Shown here one piece after another: positions 37,530 to 46,647 of a stretch of DNA of 64,000 nucleotides. The notes beneath the pieces were generated by a model. That model was not told the origin of the DNA. It saw only the letters and a program-made list of their open reading frames with translations, and searched no databases. Origin of the DNA: Pantoea sp. CCBC3-3-1. Its GTDB lineage: Bacteria; Pseudomonadota; Gammaproteobacteria; Enterobacterales; Enterobacteriaceae. Location of the stretch: positions 2,356,001 to 2,420,000 of the forward strand of contig NZ_CP034363.1 of assembly GCF_007981265.1 (NCBI RefSeq). Direction: 5' to 3'. Every line of letters starts with the position of its first letter. Within the stretch, counting starts at the first letter, position 1. The translations under genes were made by a program, and so were the position numbers.

Positions 37530-38768
37530 ATGCTGACCGCAATCGCTGCCGCTTTCCTTGGCGGCCTGATCCTGAATTTAATGCCGTGCGTCTTTCCGGT
37601 CATCTCGCTGAAAGCGTTGAGCCTGATCCGCCATCACGACAAGCCCGGACACGCCCGAGCGGAAGGCCTGGCTTTTTTGCTCGGCGTTGTGCTCACTATG
37701 ATCGCACTGGTAGCGGTATTGCTGCTGGCGCGAGCTGGCGGCGCTTCCGTCGGGTGGGGCTTCCAGCTGCAATCTCCGCTGGTGATTGCGCTGTTGATCC
37801 TGGTGATGTTGGGGTCGGCGCTTAATCTTTTTGGCCTTTTTGAGGTCGGACTGGCAGTGCAGCGGGTTGGGGGGATCGGCGGCGATCGCGGCGGTTTGAT
37901 TGGTTCGGCGCTGACCGGCGCGCTGGCTATCGTTGTCGCTACGCCGTGTAGCGCACCGTTTATGGCCAGCGCTGTCGGCTATGCACTGACTCAGCCGCCT
38001 TTCATTAGCGTGGTGATCTTTATTTCGCTGGCGCTAGGCTTTGCGGCACCGTTTACTTTGATTTCGTTTTTCCCGGTACTGGCGCGCGTATTGCCTGCGC
38101 CAGGTGCCTGGATGATTACGCTAAAACACGGCCTGGCGTTTCCGATGCTGGGTGCGGTGGGCTGGCTGATTTGGGTATTGGAGCGTCAGGCGGGATCGGC
38201 CGCGCTGGCTGCGATCCTGGTCTGCTGTCTGTTATTCAGTTTTGCCGCCTGGCTGTATGGCATGGCGCAAAAACGCCGTATGATGGGTAAAGGCCACTGG
38301 GGGCTGCACATTGCAACGCTGGTGTTTCTGCTGCTGGTGGTGCCGCCACTGGCAAACCTGAAAACAACCGCCACCTCACCGGATGGTGCAGAAGCTTCTG
38401 AAGCGGCGGCTGCCGTTGCCTGGTCGCCACAAAATGTCGACGCCATTAAAGGGCAGGGTAAACCGATTCTGGTTAACTTCACCGCCTCGTGGTGCATTAC
38501 CTGTCAGGTTAACGACCGTACCTCGCTCTCTACACAAGCGGTGAAAACGGCAATGGCACAGACCAGCACGATTTATATGGTCGCGGATTCAACCAAATAC
38601 AATCCTGATGTCGAACAGGCACTCAGCGATTTTGGCCAGGGTGGATTGCCGCTTTATGTGGTTTATCCGGCCGATGGCGGCAAGCCTGTCGTGCTGCCGC
38701 AGGTACTGACGCCGCGTATCGTGATTTCGGCGCTGGAACATGCCGCGGTAAGCGACAAAAAATCCTGA
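37530..38768 (+). CDS. DsbD-family thiol:disulfide transporter lacking the N-terminal domain
   Basis: 412 residues. Eight or so membrane segments of the DsbD/CcdA type (LMPCVFPVISLK and ATPCSAPFM hold the two membrane cysteines), then a linker and a C-terminal thioredoxin domain with FTASWCITCQVN (CxxC at about 326-329). The N-terminal nDsbD domain of E. coli DsbD is absent. It is inferred to carry electrons from cytoplasmic thioredoxin to the periplasmic peroxiredoxin encoded just upstream. Confidence 0.9.
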   Translation: MLTAIAAAFLGGLILNLMPCVFPVISLKALSLIRHHDKPGHARAEGLAFLLGVVLTMIALVAVLLLARAGGASVGWGFQLQSPLVIALLILVMLGSALNLFGLFEVGLAVQRVGGIGGDRGGLIGSALTGALAIVVATPCSAPFMASAVGYALTQPPFISVVIFISLALGFAAPFTLISFFPVLARVLPAPGAWMITLKHGLAFPMLGAVGWLIWVLERQAGSAALAAILVCCLLFSFAAWLYGMAQKRRMMGKGHWGLHIATLVFLLLVVPPLANLKTTATSPDGAEASEAAAAVAWSPQNVDAIKGQGKPILVNFTASWCITCQVNDRTSLSTQAVKTAMAQTSTIYMVADSTKYNPDVEQALSDFGQGGLPLYVVYPADGGKPVVLPQVLTPRIVISALEHAAVSDKKS

Positions 38769-38823
38769 AACTGACGAGTAAACTTCTTTGTAATGAACCG
38801 AACAGAGAAAATATTCAGGGCCA

Positions 38824-39381
38824 ATGATGGCCGGGACTGAAATCAGCGTTCAGCACTGGCCAGCACTTATGGCTCGCGCGCAGGCTGGCGACAGGGAAGC
38901 CTATAACCAGTTACTGAAAGCGATGGTGCCAGCCATTCGTGCCTTCGTGCGCAAAAAAATCAGTGATGAAGCGTTAATTGAGGACGTTATTCAGGAGACG
39001 TTGCTGGCGATCCACCGGGTGCGCCACACCTACGATCCGCAACGGCCTGTTTTGCCCTGGGTGGCGGCTATCAGTTCTGCCAGAGCGATTGATGCTTTGC
39101 GACAGCGCGGTCGTAATCAGGAAGTTCAGGATGAAGAGGCATTAAATCTTTATCCCGCAGAGTTGGACGATGTTAGCCCTGAACCGCATGACCTCGCCGG
39201 CTATTTAGGCAGCCTGCCGGTGCGTCAGCGTGAGATTGTTGAGTCCGTTCATCTGCGGGAACAAAGTCTGGCGCAGGCGGCAGCAGAAACCCATCTTTCC
39301 GTTTCTGCCGTCAAATCCCTTTTGCATCGCGCGATGCTTAACCTTCGGAAATATGGAAGCGGTAATCGTGAGAAATCATGA
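38824..39381 (+). CDS. ECF-type RNA polymerase sigma factor (SigF/NrsF-associated type)
   Basis: 185 residues. Region 2 (AFVRKKISDEALIEDVIQETLLAIHRVRHTY; PWVAAISSARAIDALR) and region 4 (LPVRQREIVESVHLREQSLAQAAAETHLSVSAVKSLLHRA) are present, with no region 3. It directs polymerase to stress promoters, probably including its own operon. Its C-terminus overlaps the DUF1109 anti-sigma gene, the arrangement known for Caulobacter SigF-NrsF, which responds to oxidative and metal stress. It lies 55 bases after the DsbD-like gene. Confidence 0.92.
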   Translation: MMAGTEISVQHWPALMARAQAGDREAYNQLLKAMVPAIRAFVRKKISDEALIEDVIQETLLAIHRVRHTYDPQRPVLPWVAAISSARAIDALRQRGRNQEVQDEEALNLYPAELDDVSPEPHDLAGYLGSLPVRQREIVESVHLREQSLAQAAAETHLSVSAVKSLLHRAMLNLRKYGSGNREKS

Positions 39382-40009
39382 GCAGTTTATAGATCACCTC
39401 AGTCAGTCGGCGCAGCCGGTGAAACGCTTACGGCCTGTGGGCTGGCGTGTTGCCGGTTGGGTTGCTTTGGCCCTCCCTTGCGGCATGCTGAGCAGCTGGA
39501 TACTCCATCATCGTTTCACAGACTGGTCCCAGCCAGGCGCGTTGCCCGCGATGCTCACTTTGCTGCTGGCTTTTATTATTGGCAGCAGCGCTATCGCCGC
39601 CGCTTTCACCCTTAGCATTGCCGGACGCCAGCCCGTACGCATGAGATGGCCGCTGTTGCTGGCGCTCTGCTGGCTGGTGCTTAATCTGATTAATATGTCC
39701 CTTTCCGGGACAAGAGCTGGAGCGGGTCAGTTTGGTGAAGGGATCCACTGCTATCTGTTTATGCTGTCGGCCAGCCTGCCGATGATGGTGATTTCGGTTA
39801 TCAGCCTGCATCGCTCGCGTTCGCTCTATCCTGGCAGGAGTCTGGCTCTGGCAGGATGCGGTATCGCGTTTATGTCATCCATGCTGCTTTCGCTGTGCCA
39901 TGAAACGCATCTGCATCTGCTCGACTTCATTATGCACCTCGCGGCAGGCATCACCATTGTTGCTATTACCGTGTTGGCGGGAAGGCGCTGGATCGGGCTG
40001 GATAAGTGA
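39368..40009 (+). CDS. DUF1109 (NrsF-like) membrane anti-sigma factor
   Basis: 213 residues from the GTG at 39368; an ATG at 39353 would add five. Short cytosolic N-terminus, then six hydrophobic segments typical of DUF1109. Two cysteines sit at family-conserved places, in GEGIHCYLF and in LSLCHETHLHLLDF, and are candidates for sensing oxidation or metals. It overlaps the sigma gene by 14 bases and is inferred to hold the sigma factor at the membrane until the cysteines react. Confidence 0.88.
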   Translation: MRNHEQFIDHLSQSAQPVKRLRPVGWRVAGWVALALPCGMLSSWILHHRFTDWSQPGALPAMLTLLLAFIIGSSAIAAAFTLSIAGRQPVRMRWPLLLALCWLVLNLINMSLSGTRAGAGQFGEGIHCYLFMLSASLPMMVISVISLHRSRSLYPGRSLALAGCGIAFMSSMLLSLCHETHLHLLDFIMHLAAGITIVAITVLAGRRWIGLDK

Positions 40010-40320
40010 TGATACTTGAGAACTAAAAATGGCTTCTTTTTATTATTTTTGAATGATTTATAAATTCAATGACGCCTATATTAATAAGCATCAGTAGGCC
40101 TTCGTAAAGCCTCCCCAATAATATAAGTTGACAAAAATTTTACTATCGATTATATCATAATAAATACCTCCAGGTATTCATTCTCTTTTTCATTTCAGAA
40201 AAAAACAGGCGTTATTATTTTAAATCTCCACTATAAGGCGCCAGTTATATTAGGTTTAAACTCTGTCACGGCACAGCATCGACAGGTTTTCTGTCTGTTT
40301 TTAACTTTTAATGGTGATGA
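40010..40320. other. AT-rich spacer before the orphan nuclease gene
   Basis: No gene or clear repeat. Base composition becomes markedly AT-rich here, matching the following gene and contrasting with the sigma operon, which hints at a transferred segment starting near 40010. Confidence 0.5.
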
Positions 40321-41403
40321 ATGGAAATTTTAGATGAATTGAATGCACTTGCAGTCAAAATCAAACAACAATCGCTTTTAATTCAAACGGAAGAGGCCAC
40401 TAAGAGTGCACTGGTCATGCCCTTTATCAGCAAGATATTGGGTTATGATGTTTTTAACCCTACGGAAGTTATTCCCGAATTTATTTGTGATGTTGGAATA
40501 AAAAAAGGCGAGAAAATTGACTATGCCATAGTCAGGGACTCTGAGATTCAGATGCTCGTCGAATGTAAAAAAATTGGCGATTCACTCAATATAAAACACG
40601 CTTCACAGCTTTTCAGATACTTTCATGTGACTACAGCCAGAATATCCATCCTCACAAATGGCCAGGTTTACAGGTTTTTCACGGATTTAGATGCACCAAA
40701 TAAAATGGATGAAAAACCTTTTCTGGAACTGGATCTTCTCGATATCGATGAAAACGTGGTTCCAGAGATACTCAAGCTAACCAGAAGTGCTTTTGATGTG
40801 GAGTCAATAGTCAACGCCGCTGGAGAGCTTAAGTATGTCAGTCAGATTAAAAAAATAATTTCGGCACAATTTCAAAACCCCGAAGACGATTTTGTAAAGC
40901 TTGTAGGATCTCGGGTATATGAAGGGGTTTTTACGCAAAAGGTCAAAGAGCTTTTCCTGGTTTTAACAAAAAAAGCGGCAAATCAATGGTTAAACGATCA
41001 GGTCAATGAAAGGTTAAAGTCAGCTATCAGCGGTTCTGTTACGGATAAGACTGAGGTTGATACTCCCACCACGCTTAGTGAGGGTGGTAAACAACAGACC
41101 GATGTAGATGACGGAATTGTAACTACAGCTGAAGAAATTGAAGGATTTCATATTGTCAAATCAATCATAAGGAAACATTTTGCTTCTGAAAGGATTTCAT
41201 ACAGAGACACAAGGAGTTATTTTGGCATACTAATCGATGACAATAACAGGAAGCCAATATGCAGGCTGCATTTGAATCGAAGTCAGATGTATATTGGTCT
41301 CTTTGATGCTAATAAAGTTGAGACTCGGCATCCTGTTTCAACCCTTGATGAAATTTATGACTTTACCGATGTCCTGATTGAAACAGCACTAAGATATAAC
41401 TAG
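40321..41403 (+). CDS. Orphan HsdR N-terminal-type nuclease protein
   Basis: 360 residues. The first 150 residues look like the N-terminal nuclease domain of type I restriction HsdR subunits (HSDR_N): TEEATKSALVMPFISKILGYDV, then Asp67 (KIDYAI) and Glu81-Cys-Lys83 (LVECKK), the PD-(D/E)xK catalytic pattern. No helicase motifs and no hsdM/hsdS neighbours. A separate C-terminal module (about 270-360, HIVKSIIRKHF, CRLHLNRSQMYIGLFD) follows a polar linker. AT-rich and flanked by unrelated genes. Possibly a stand-alone defence or DNA-processing nuclease. Confidence 0.82.
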   Translation: MEILDELNALAVKIKQQSLLIQTEEATKSALVMPFISKILGYDVFNPTEVIPEFICDVGIKKGEKIDYAIVRDSEIQMLVECKKIGDSLNIKHASQLFRYFHVTTARISILTNGQVYRFFTDLDAPNKMDEKPFLELDLLDIDENVVPEILKLTRSAFDVESIVNAAGELKYVSQIKKIISAQFQNPEDDFVKLVGSRVYEGVFTQKVKELFLVLTKKAANQWLNDQVNERLKSAISGSVTDKTEVDTPTTLSEGGKQQTDVDDGIVTTAEEIEGFHIVKSIIRKHFASERISYRDTRSYFGILIDDNNRKPICRLHLNRSQMYIGLFDANKVETRHPVSTLDEIYDFTDVLIETALRYN

Positions 41404-41409
41404 CGAAGG

Positions 41410-41433
41410 CAGGGGAGCTTTGTCGCTCCCCTG
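41410..41433. terminator. Hairpin between the nuclease and aminotransferase genes
   Basis: CAGGGGAGC (41410-41418) pairs with GCTCCCCTG (41425-41433) around TTTGTC. It starts seven bases after the nuclease stop. Nearly the same stem occurs at 43101-43122. Confidence 0.6.
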
Positions 41434-41538
41434 TAAGATTAGACAGCCGGGAATTAACGTTACGAACTACTTAATTCATATTTATCCCATTTTGAGGTTT
41501 CTTACGCCTCCATGCCCAGACGCCTTTAAATCCTGAAA

Positions 41539-42726
41539 CTAAACCCAGCCTTTTTGACGAAATTCGTGCATCGTTTTGGCCACCCATTGCATTTCTTCTG
41601 GCGTGCCGAGAGAGATACGACACCAGCTATCCGCGGGGGGAAAGGCACGACCAATCAGCACACCGGATTCGGCCATATGCTGCTGATAGTCTTTCAGTGG
41701 CGTGTTGAGCTGGTGAAAAACAAAATTTCCTTCGGAAGGTAAATAAGGCAGCTTTAACTCGTCGAGTGCTTTCACTAAAATCTGGCGGGAGAGGTCGATA
41801 GTCTTTTTGCTGTAAGCAATAAATGCAGGATCGTCCATCGAAGCCAGTGCCGCATCAACGCCGCAAAAATTGATTTTCTCCCCGGCGACATGCCTTTCCA
41901 GCAGCGCAATCACATTCGGATGTGCCACCGCGTAACCAACACGCATTCCCGCCATCGCATGAATTTTGGAAAAGGTTTTTAGCAGAATAATATTTTGTGC
42001 TCCGTTGTGCAGGAGCGGAGTGACAGAGCGAAAGCGTTTGTCATTAACAAATTCCGCATAGGCTTCATCAATGATAAACATCGTGTCGGCAGGCTTACTG
42101 GCGATCCATGGCTCAATCAGGTCAGCAGGGGTAATCGTCGCCGTCGGATTATTCGGATTGACCAGATAAACCAGCGAAGGGCCATTATGACTGGCTACCG
42201 CCGCTTTCATCCCGGCGATATCAAATGCCCAGTTATCAAGCATTTTGACTTTGGTAACTTTCATTCCGGCGATTTTGGCAAACTCTTCGCCGTCGCCATA
42301 GGTCAGTTCAGGGATAACCAGTTGCGATCCCAGCGGCGACCAGGCTTCAACCGCTGCCCGGATGCCTTCCGACGATCCGGCAGTCAGTAATATGGATGAA
42401 GATGGAACCTGATGATGTTGAGCGACCTTGTCACGCAGATTGACGATCTCATCTTTTGCATAACGGTTCGCTATGGCGACGGCATTGCGTGCCGCTGCCT
42501 GCGCTTTTGGGGACATGCCCAGTGGATTTTCGTTAAAGTTAATACGGATAGGGTTCGCCTGCGTGGGCGGAGAGAAGGTCGCCGTGCCGACAGGATCGGC
42601 GGCAAAAGCACGGGATAATCCTGACGATAAGGCAGCCGTGCCCAGTAGTGCGCCCGATAACTTGAATAAGGTTCTACGTTTTGAATCCACAGTCTCGTTT
42701 TCATTCACCAGAGTACTCATCGACAT
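41539..42726 (-). CDS. Tat-exported PLP aminotransferase, HisC-like
   Basis: 395 residues. The N-terminus carries a twin-arginine signal: Arg17-Arg18 in KRRTLFK, hydrophobic GALLGTAALSSGL, cleavage near AFAAD. The rest is a class I/II aminotransferase closest to histidinol-phosphate aminotransferases (INFNENPLGMSP, LTAGSSEGIRAAVEAW, NPNNPTATI, FIIDEAYAEF, and PLP lysine in LKTFSKIHAMAGMRVGY). Export folded with its cofactor would suit the Tat route. Substrate unknown; it is not in a his operon. The start has a Shine-Dalgarno-like GGAG. Confidence 0.88.
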   Translation of the reverse strand: MSMSTLVNENETVDSKRRTLFKLSGALLGTAALSSGLSRAFAADPVGTATFSPPTQANPIRINFNENPLGMSPKAQAAARNAVAIANRYAKDEIVNLRDKVAQHHQVPSSSILLTAGSSEGIRAAVEAWSPLGSQLVIPELTYGDGEEFAKIAGMKVTKVKMLDNWAFDIAGMKAAVASHNGPSLVYLVNPNNPTATITPADLIEPWIASKPADTMFIIDEAYAEFVNDKRFRSVTPLLHNGAQNIILLKTFSKIHAMAGMRVGYAVAHPNVIALLERHVAGEKINFCGVDAALASMDDPAFIAYSKKTIDLSRQILVKALDELKLPYLPSEGNFVFHQLNTPLKDYQQHMAESGVLIGRAFPPADSWCRISLGTPEEMQWVAKTMHEFRQKGWV

Positions 42727-43133
42727 ATTCTCCTTTTTAATTAATGTCGCAGAGGACTATGCAGTAAATATGCCAGGCTGGAAAAAAAGGTTTTCTTTAA
42801 CCTTCTGTTATAGCTGTGTAATTAATGGTGAGCGTTGTTGGAGTGCGATATTGATAAGAGCAGCATCTGATAGTTTCGCTGTGAAAATACAAATTATCTT
42901 TATGATTAGAATAATGACCAGGGCATTTTTTGGTGCACTTTGCACCAAAATATATCCCTGCGGCCTTCTCGCGCGGTTCTCTCTTGCCCGTTAGTTCAGA
43001 TTGGCTTTGTGCATGAGAGCAGTGCCTCTGCGCTTACCGGGGCTTGTGTGGGAGAGGGCGAGCTTATGGCACTGATATTAAGGGTAGTCGACGTTTTCAG
43101 AGGGGAGCTGCATCGCTCCCCCTGTGTTGCGGC
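42727..43133. other. Spacer between the aminotransferase and the chemotaxis transducer
   Basis: No gene supported. It holds the promoter side of the aminotransferase gene and a hairpin at 43101-43122. Confidence 0.5.
43101..43122 (-). terminator. Hairpin after the chemotaxis transducer gene
   Basis: GGGGAGC (43102-43108) pairs with GCTCCCC (43115-43121) around TGCATC, 12 bases beyond the stop. Only a short T stretch follows leftward. Same stem family as 41410-41433. Confidence 0.55.
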
Positions 43134-44420
43134 CTATACGTTCAGCCGATGGATAACGCTAACAAACTGATGCACGCCGCTGTTGATTTCCCGCAGGCTG
43201 CGGGACAGCTCGCCGATTTTATCCTGTTCGGTCACCACAAATTGTTTTACTGAATCCAGCTGGTGATGCATTTGCTGGATCAGCTGCGTGTTTAGCTCCA
43301 CCACCGAGGTAATTTTCTGCGTGGCGCTGGCGGTTGAAGCCGCCAGGCGACGAACTTCACCGGCAACCACGCTAAATCCGCGGCCCGCTTCGCCAGCTCG
43401 CGCAGATTCAATCGCGGCATTCAACGCCAGGATATTGGTCTGTGAAGCGATAAGATTGATGGTTTCGACCACTTCGCTGATGCTTTTTGCCGAGGCGTTC
43501 AGCTGGGCGCCAATCTCAGCCGCGGCGTTCATCTGTATCGTCACCTCGCCGGAGTTCCGCACGGTTTCATCCAGCACTTCATTAGCATTGTGCGTAATTT
43601 GCGACGTCTGTTCCGACGTGGTGACAGCGATATCCGCCACGCGCTTTGCAGCCTCCACACGGGCGGTAATGTCAGAAGCGATCTTAATGACCTTACAAAC
43701 TTTCCCATCGGCGTCGTAAACCGGATTGTAGCTTGCTTCAAGCCAGATGCGTTCGCCCGATGCCGTTTTACGCTCAAAACGCCCAACAAAGTGCTGACCT
43801 TTAGCAATTTTTTGCCAGAAATCGGGGTTCTCCTGATAGAAACTTTCATAGCAAAAAATGCGATGATGCTGGCCAACAATATCAGAAAGCGCATAGCCCA
43901 TATGGGTAAGGAAATTATCGTTGGCCGTAATGATCTTGCCGTCAGTCGTGAACTCAATGACCGCCATAGAGCGATCCAACGCGGTGATCACCGCTTCTTT
44001 ATGCTCCAGCTCCTGATGTCGGGCGGTGATATCAGAGGCAATTTTAATGACCTTGTACACGGTGCCTTTGTCATCGCAGACCGGGAAGTAGGTGGCGCTG
44101 AGATAGAAGCGCTGATGCTGTTTATTAAAACGCTCAAAAATGCCCGTAACCGATTCACCCGCCGCCAATGTCTGCCAGAAAATAGCGTAGCCTGAGGAGT
44201 GGGAGTAGGTCGGATGGCAGAAAATCCGGTGATGCTTGCCCTGGATCTCACTTAGCGAGTAGCCAGTCAGGTCCAGAAACTGCTGATTGGCGCTAATGAT
44301 TTCTCCATCGGGCAAAAATTCAATCCATGCCACATGCTGCTTGATCGCATTGATGTCCTTAACAAGGGCGTTGTTTCTGGATAAGGGCAGAGAAATATTC
44401 GATTTTTTCACACCAAACAT
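43134..44420 (-). CDS. Soluble PAS-PAS methyl-accepting chemotaxis protein (BdlA-like)
   Basis: 428 residues with no membrane segment. Two PAS domains (about 28-145 and 150-270), each with the HHRIFC loop and the [12 protein letters not shown] end, possibly binding heme or flavin. Then comes an MCP signalling domain with the hairpin tip [39 protein letters not shown]. The layout and size match Pseudomonas BdlA, which controls biofilm dispersal. No chemotaxis genes are adjacent. The PAS pair is probably an internal duplication. Confidence 0.9.
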   Translation of the reverse strand: MFGVKKSNISLPLSRNNALVKDINAIKQHVAWIEFLPDGEIISANQQFLDLTGYSLSEIQGKHHRIFCHPTYSHSSGYAIFWQTLAAGESVTGIFERFNKQHQRFYLSATYFPVCDDKGTVYKVIKIASDITARHQELEHKEAVITALDRSMAVIEFTTDGKIITANDNFLTHMGYALSDIVGQHHRIFCYESFYQENPDFWQKIAKGQHFVGRFERKTASGERIWLEASYNPVYDADGKVCKVIKIASDITARVEAAKRVADIAVTTSEQTSQITHNANEVLDETVRNSGEVTIQMNAAAEIGAQLNASAKSISEVVETINLIASQTNILALNAAIESARAGEAGRGFSVVAGEVRRLAASTASATQKITSVVELNTQLIQQMHHQLDSVKQFVVTEQDKIGELSRSLREINSGVHQFVSVIHRLNV

Positions 44421-44607
44421 ATAAACCTCAGGAAGTTATCTTGTCTCAATGATCCATCTGCGGGCGGGCAGCCCTCTGCCTGCAACCCCGTGCAAATGAA
44501 TATATGCGGCAACATGAGTCCGCATTTTTCCCGCCTGACGCTTTGCCATTTTGTGGCTAAAGGCCGTGTCTCTTGATGTGCACTGGTGTGCAGGCTGGGA
44601 GGCTGTT

Positions 44608-44790
44608 TTAACTTTCCTGATGCATTAAATTTATGGGACCGATCAAAAAATCCGTCCAGATCCAGATATCGGCAGGGCAGCCAAAAGTTTGAGCGATATT
44701 TGCCAACTGTTTTATCAGGCCTGTTTTTTTCAGGGCAACAGGCTTTAGCGCCTTGTTAAGGCCCGAGTATACACGTGGTGGCAGCAACAT
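44608..44790 (-). CDS. Possible small protein, weak evidence
   Basis: 60 codons, basic N-terminal half (LKPVALKKTGLIKQL) and a hydrophobic aromatic C-terminal half (DIWIWTDFLIGPIN). AGGTG lies about ten bases before the ATG. No family recognised; it could equally be a chance frame in the galP upstream region. Confidence 0.22.
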   Translation of the reverse strand: MLLPPRVYSGLNKALKPVALKKTGLIKQLANIAQTFGCPADIWIWTDFLIGPINLMHQES

Positions 44791-44932
44791 CGGCTATGTT
44801 CACCTGCTACAAGGTGAGCAAGCGGACGCAGGCAGATAGTCGTATTATGTTAAATAGCCAGGTGTTGGGAAGCGGAGCGTCACCTGAAATGTGTGACCGG
44901 TAACGCATCAGCACGCCGCTCATTTACATAAT

Positions 44933-44953
44933 ATTAACATCCTTGATGTTAAT
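44933..44953. promoter_or_regulatory. Palindromic operator candidate upstream of galP
   Basis: ATTAACATC and GATGTTAAT are perfect 9-bp arms around CTT, 24 bases before the galP start and over its likely leader. It does not match the GalR/GalS operator. Confidence 0.5.
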
Positions 44954-44976
44954 TGACGTAAGCGAGGAGAGACGGC

Positions 44977-46365
44977 ATGAATGCCAGTAAAATTTCAGGG
45001 AGTAAACAGAACCGGTTTACCTGGTTTGTCTGCATGATGGCGGCACTTTCGGGCCTGCTGTTCGGGCTTGATATTGGCGTGATCGCCGGGGCGCTACCGT
45101 TTTTAGCGAAAGATTTGCAGATCAGCAACCATGAGCAGGAGTGGGTGGTCAGTTCGATGATGTTCGGCGCGGCAATAGGTGCGCTGGCTGCTGGCTGGAT
45201 GTCTTCAAAGCTCGGGCGCAAGAAAAGCATGCTGGTGGGGGCGACACTGTTTATCATCGGCTCTTTATGGTCGGCGCTGTCACCGGATGTGGAATCGCTG
45301 ATTTTCTCCCGCGTGCTGCTCGGCCTGGCGGTTGGCGTAGCGTCCTACACCGCGCCGCTGTACCTGGCTGAGATTGCGCCGGAGCGTGTTCGCGGTTCAA
45401 TGATCTCCATGTATCAGCTGATGCTGACGACCGGCATCGTGGTGGCTTATCTTTCTGATACCGCGTTCAGCTATAGCGGCAGCTGGCGCTGGATGCTGGG
45501 CGTTATCGCGATCCCGGCGGTTATCCTGTTTATTGGCGTGCTGTTTCTTCCTAACAGTCCACGCTGGCTGGCTTCACACGGTCGCTTTAATGAAGCGCAG
45601 CGCGTGCTGGATCGTCTGCGCAACACCAGTGAGCAGGCAAAGCAGGAGCTGGATGAAATTCGTGAAAGCCTGCAAGTTAAACAACACGGCTGGTCGTTGT
45701 TTAAAAACAATGGCAACTTCCGCCGTGCGGTATGGCTGGGTATGTTATTGCAGCTGATGCAGCAGTTCACCGGCATGAACGTGGTGATGTACTACGCGCC
45801 GAAAATTTTTGGCATCGCCGGTTTTTCCAGTACCGGTGAGCAGATGTGGGGAACGGTGATTGTCGGGCTGGTCAATGTGCTGGCAACGCTAATCGCTATT
45901 GGTCTGGTCGATCGCTGGGGACGCAAGCCGATGCTCACGACCAGCTTCCTGGTGATGGCGGTAGGGATGGGCGTCCTGGGTACGCTGCTGCATATCGGCG
46001 TGGAAACCGAGTTCCGTAAATATTTTGCGGTGGCGATGCTGCTGATCTTTATTGTAGGTTTCGCGATGGCCGCCGGGCCGGTGGTATGGCTGCTGTGTTC
46101 AGAGATCCAGCCGCTGAAGGGGCGCGATTTTGGCATCACGGCTTCAACAACCACCAACTGGGTGGGCAATATGATTGTCGGCGCAACGTTCCTGACCATG
46201 CTGGAGAAGTTCGGTAACGCCAACACGTTTTGGTTTTACGCCGCGCTGAACCTGGCGTTTATCCTGCTGACGATATGGCTGGTGCCGGAAACGAAGCACG
46301 TCACGCTGGAACATATCGAACGAAATCTGATGAAGGGCAAACCACTGCGTGATATCGGTGCCTGA
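44977..46365 (+). CDS. galP: Galactose:H+ symporter (GalP-like sugar transporter)
   Basis: 462 residues, 12 membrane segments, major facilitator sugar porter family. Signature motifs: [18 protein letters not shown], a [12 protein letters not shown] loop, [39 protein letters not shown], and an ending close to E. coli GalP ([17 protein letters not shown]). Imports galactose or glucose with a proton. Monocistronic. AraE-like pentose transport cannot be wholly excluded from sequence, but the C-terminus favours GalP. Confidence 0.93.
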   Translation: MNASKISGSKQNRFTWFVCMMAALSGLLFGLDIGVIAGALPFLAKDLQISNHEQEWVVSSMMFGAAIGALAAGWMSSKLGRKKSMLVGATLFIIGSLWSALSPDVESLIFSRVLLGLAVGVASYTAPLYLAEIAPERVRGSMISMYQLMLTTGIVVAYLSDTAFSYSGSWRWMLGVIAIPAVILFIGVLFLPNSPRWLASHGRFNEAQRVLDRLRNTSEQAKQELDEIRESLQVKQHGWSLFKNNGNFRRAVWLGMLLQLMQQFTGMNVVMYYAPKIFGIAGFSSTGEQMWGTVIVGLVNVLATLIAIGLVDRWGRKPMLTTSFLVMAVGMGVLGTLLHIGVETEFRKYFAVAMLLIFIVGFAMAAGPVVWLLCSEIQPLKGRDFGITASTTTNWVGNMIVGATFLTMLEKFGNANTFWFYAALNLAFILLTIWLVPETKHVTLEHIERNLMKGKPLRDIGA

Positions 46366-46386
46366 CAGGCCGTAAGATGAAGCTGC

Positions 46387-46443
46387 CGCTACGTGAAATC
46401 TGCAAGGGATTGATGCTGAGGATTTCTCAGATTTCACGTAGCG
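46387..46443. repeat. 16-bp perfect inverted repeat downstream of galP
   Basis: CGCTACGTGAAATCTG (46387-46402) is repeated in inverse orientation at 46428-46443 with a 25-base spacer. It lies in the 282-base gap between convergent galP and LysR genes. No T run follows, so it is not a typical terminator; it could be an mRNA 3'-end stabiliser or a small mobile-repeat remnant. Nothing else is seen in this gap. Confidence 0.75.
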
Positions 46444-46647
46444 CGATCGGTTTAATCTGCGGCTTGTTCAGGTTAAGGCAAACATGTAAAGAACGGCGAG
46501 TGAAAGGCAGCCTCAACAAAGGATGGGAAAAGGCAGGTTAGGGACCAGAAGCAGGTCTCCGGATTTCGGCCCGGCTGATGATTATCTAATTTAACATAAT
46601 ATACATTATGCGCACCAAGGTAACGGTACGTTAAAATTATATCCAGG

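Larger units (their letters stand above)
44421..44976. other. Intergenic region upstream of galP
   Basis: 556 bases with no well-supported gene. It contains one weak 60-codon frame (44608-44790, minus), a TGTGA-containing sequence near 44892 that could be a poor CRP site, and a perfect palindrome at 44933-44953. Confidence 0.5.

Noticed and set aside
44880..44912. CRP site before galP
   Set aside because: Only the left TGTGA half is good; the right half (ACGCA) does not fit well enough to annotate.
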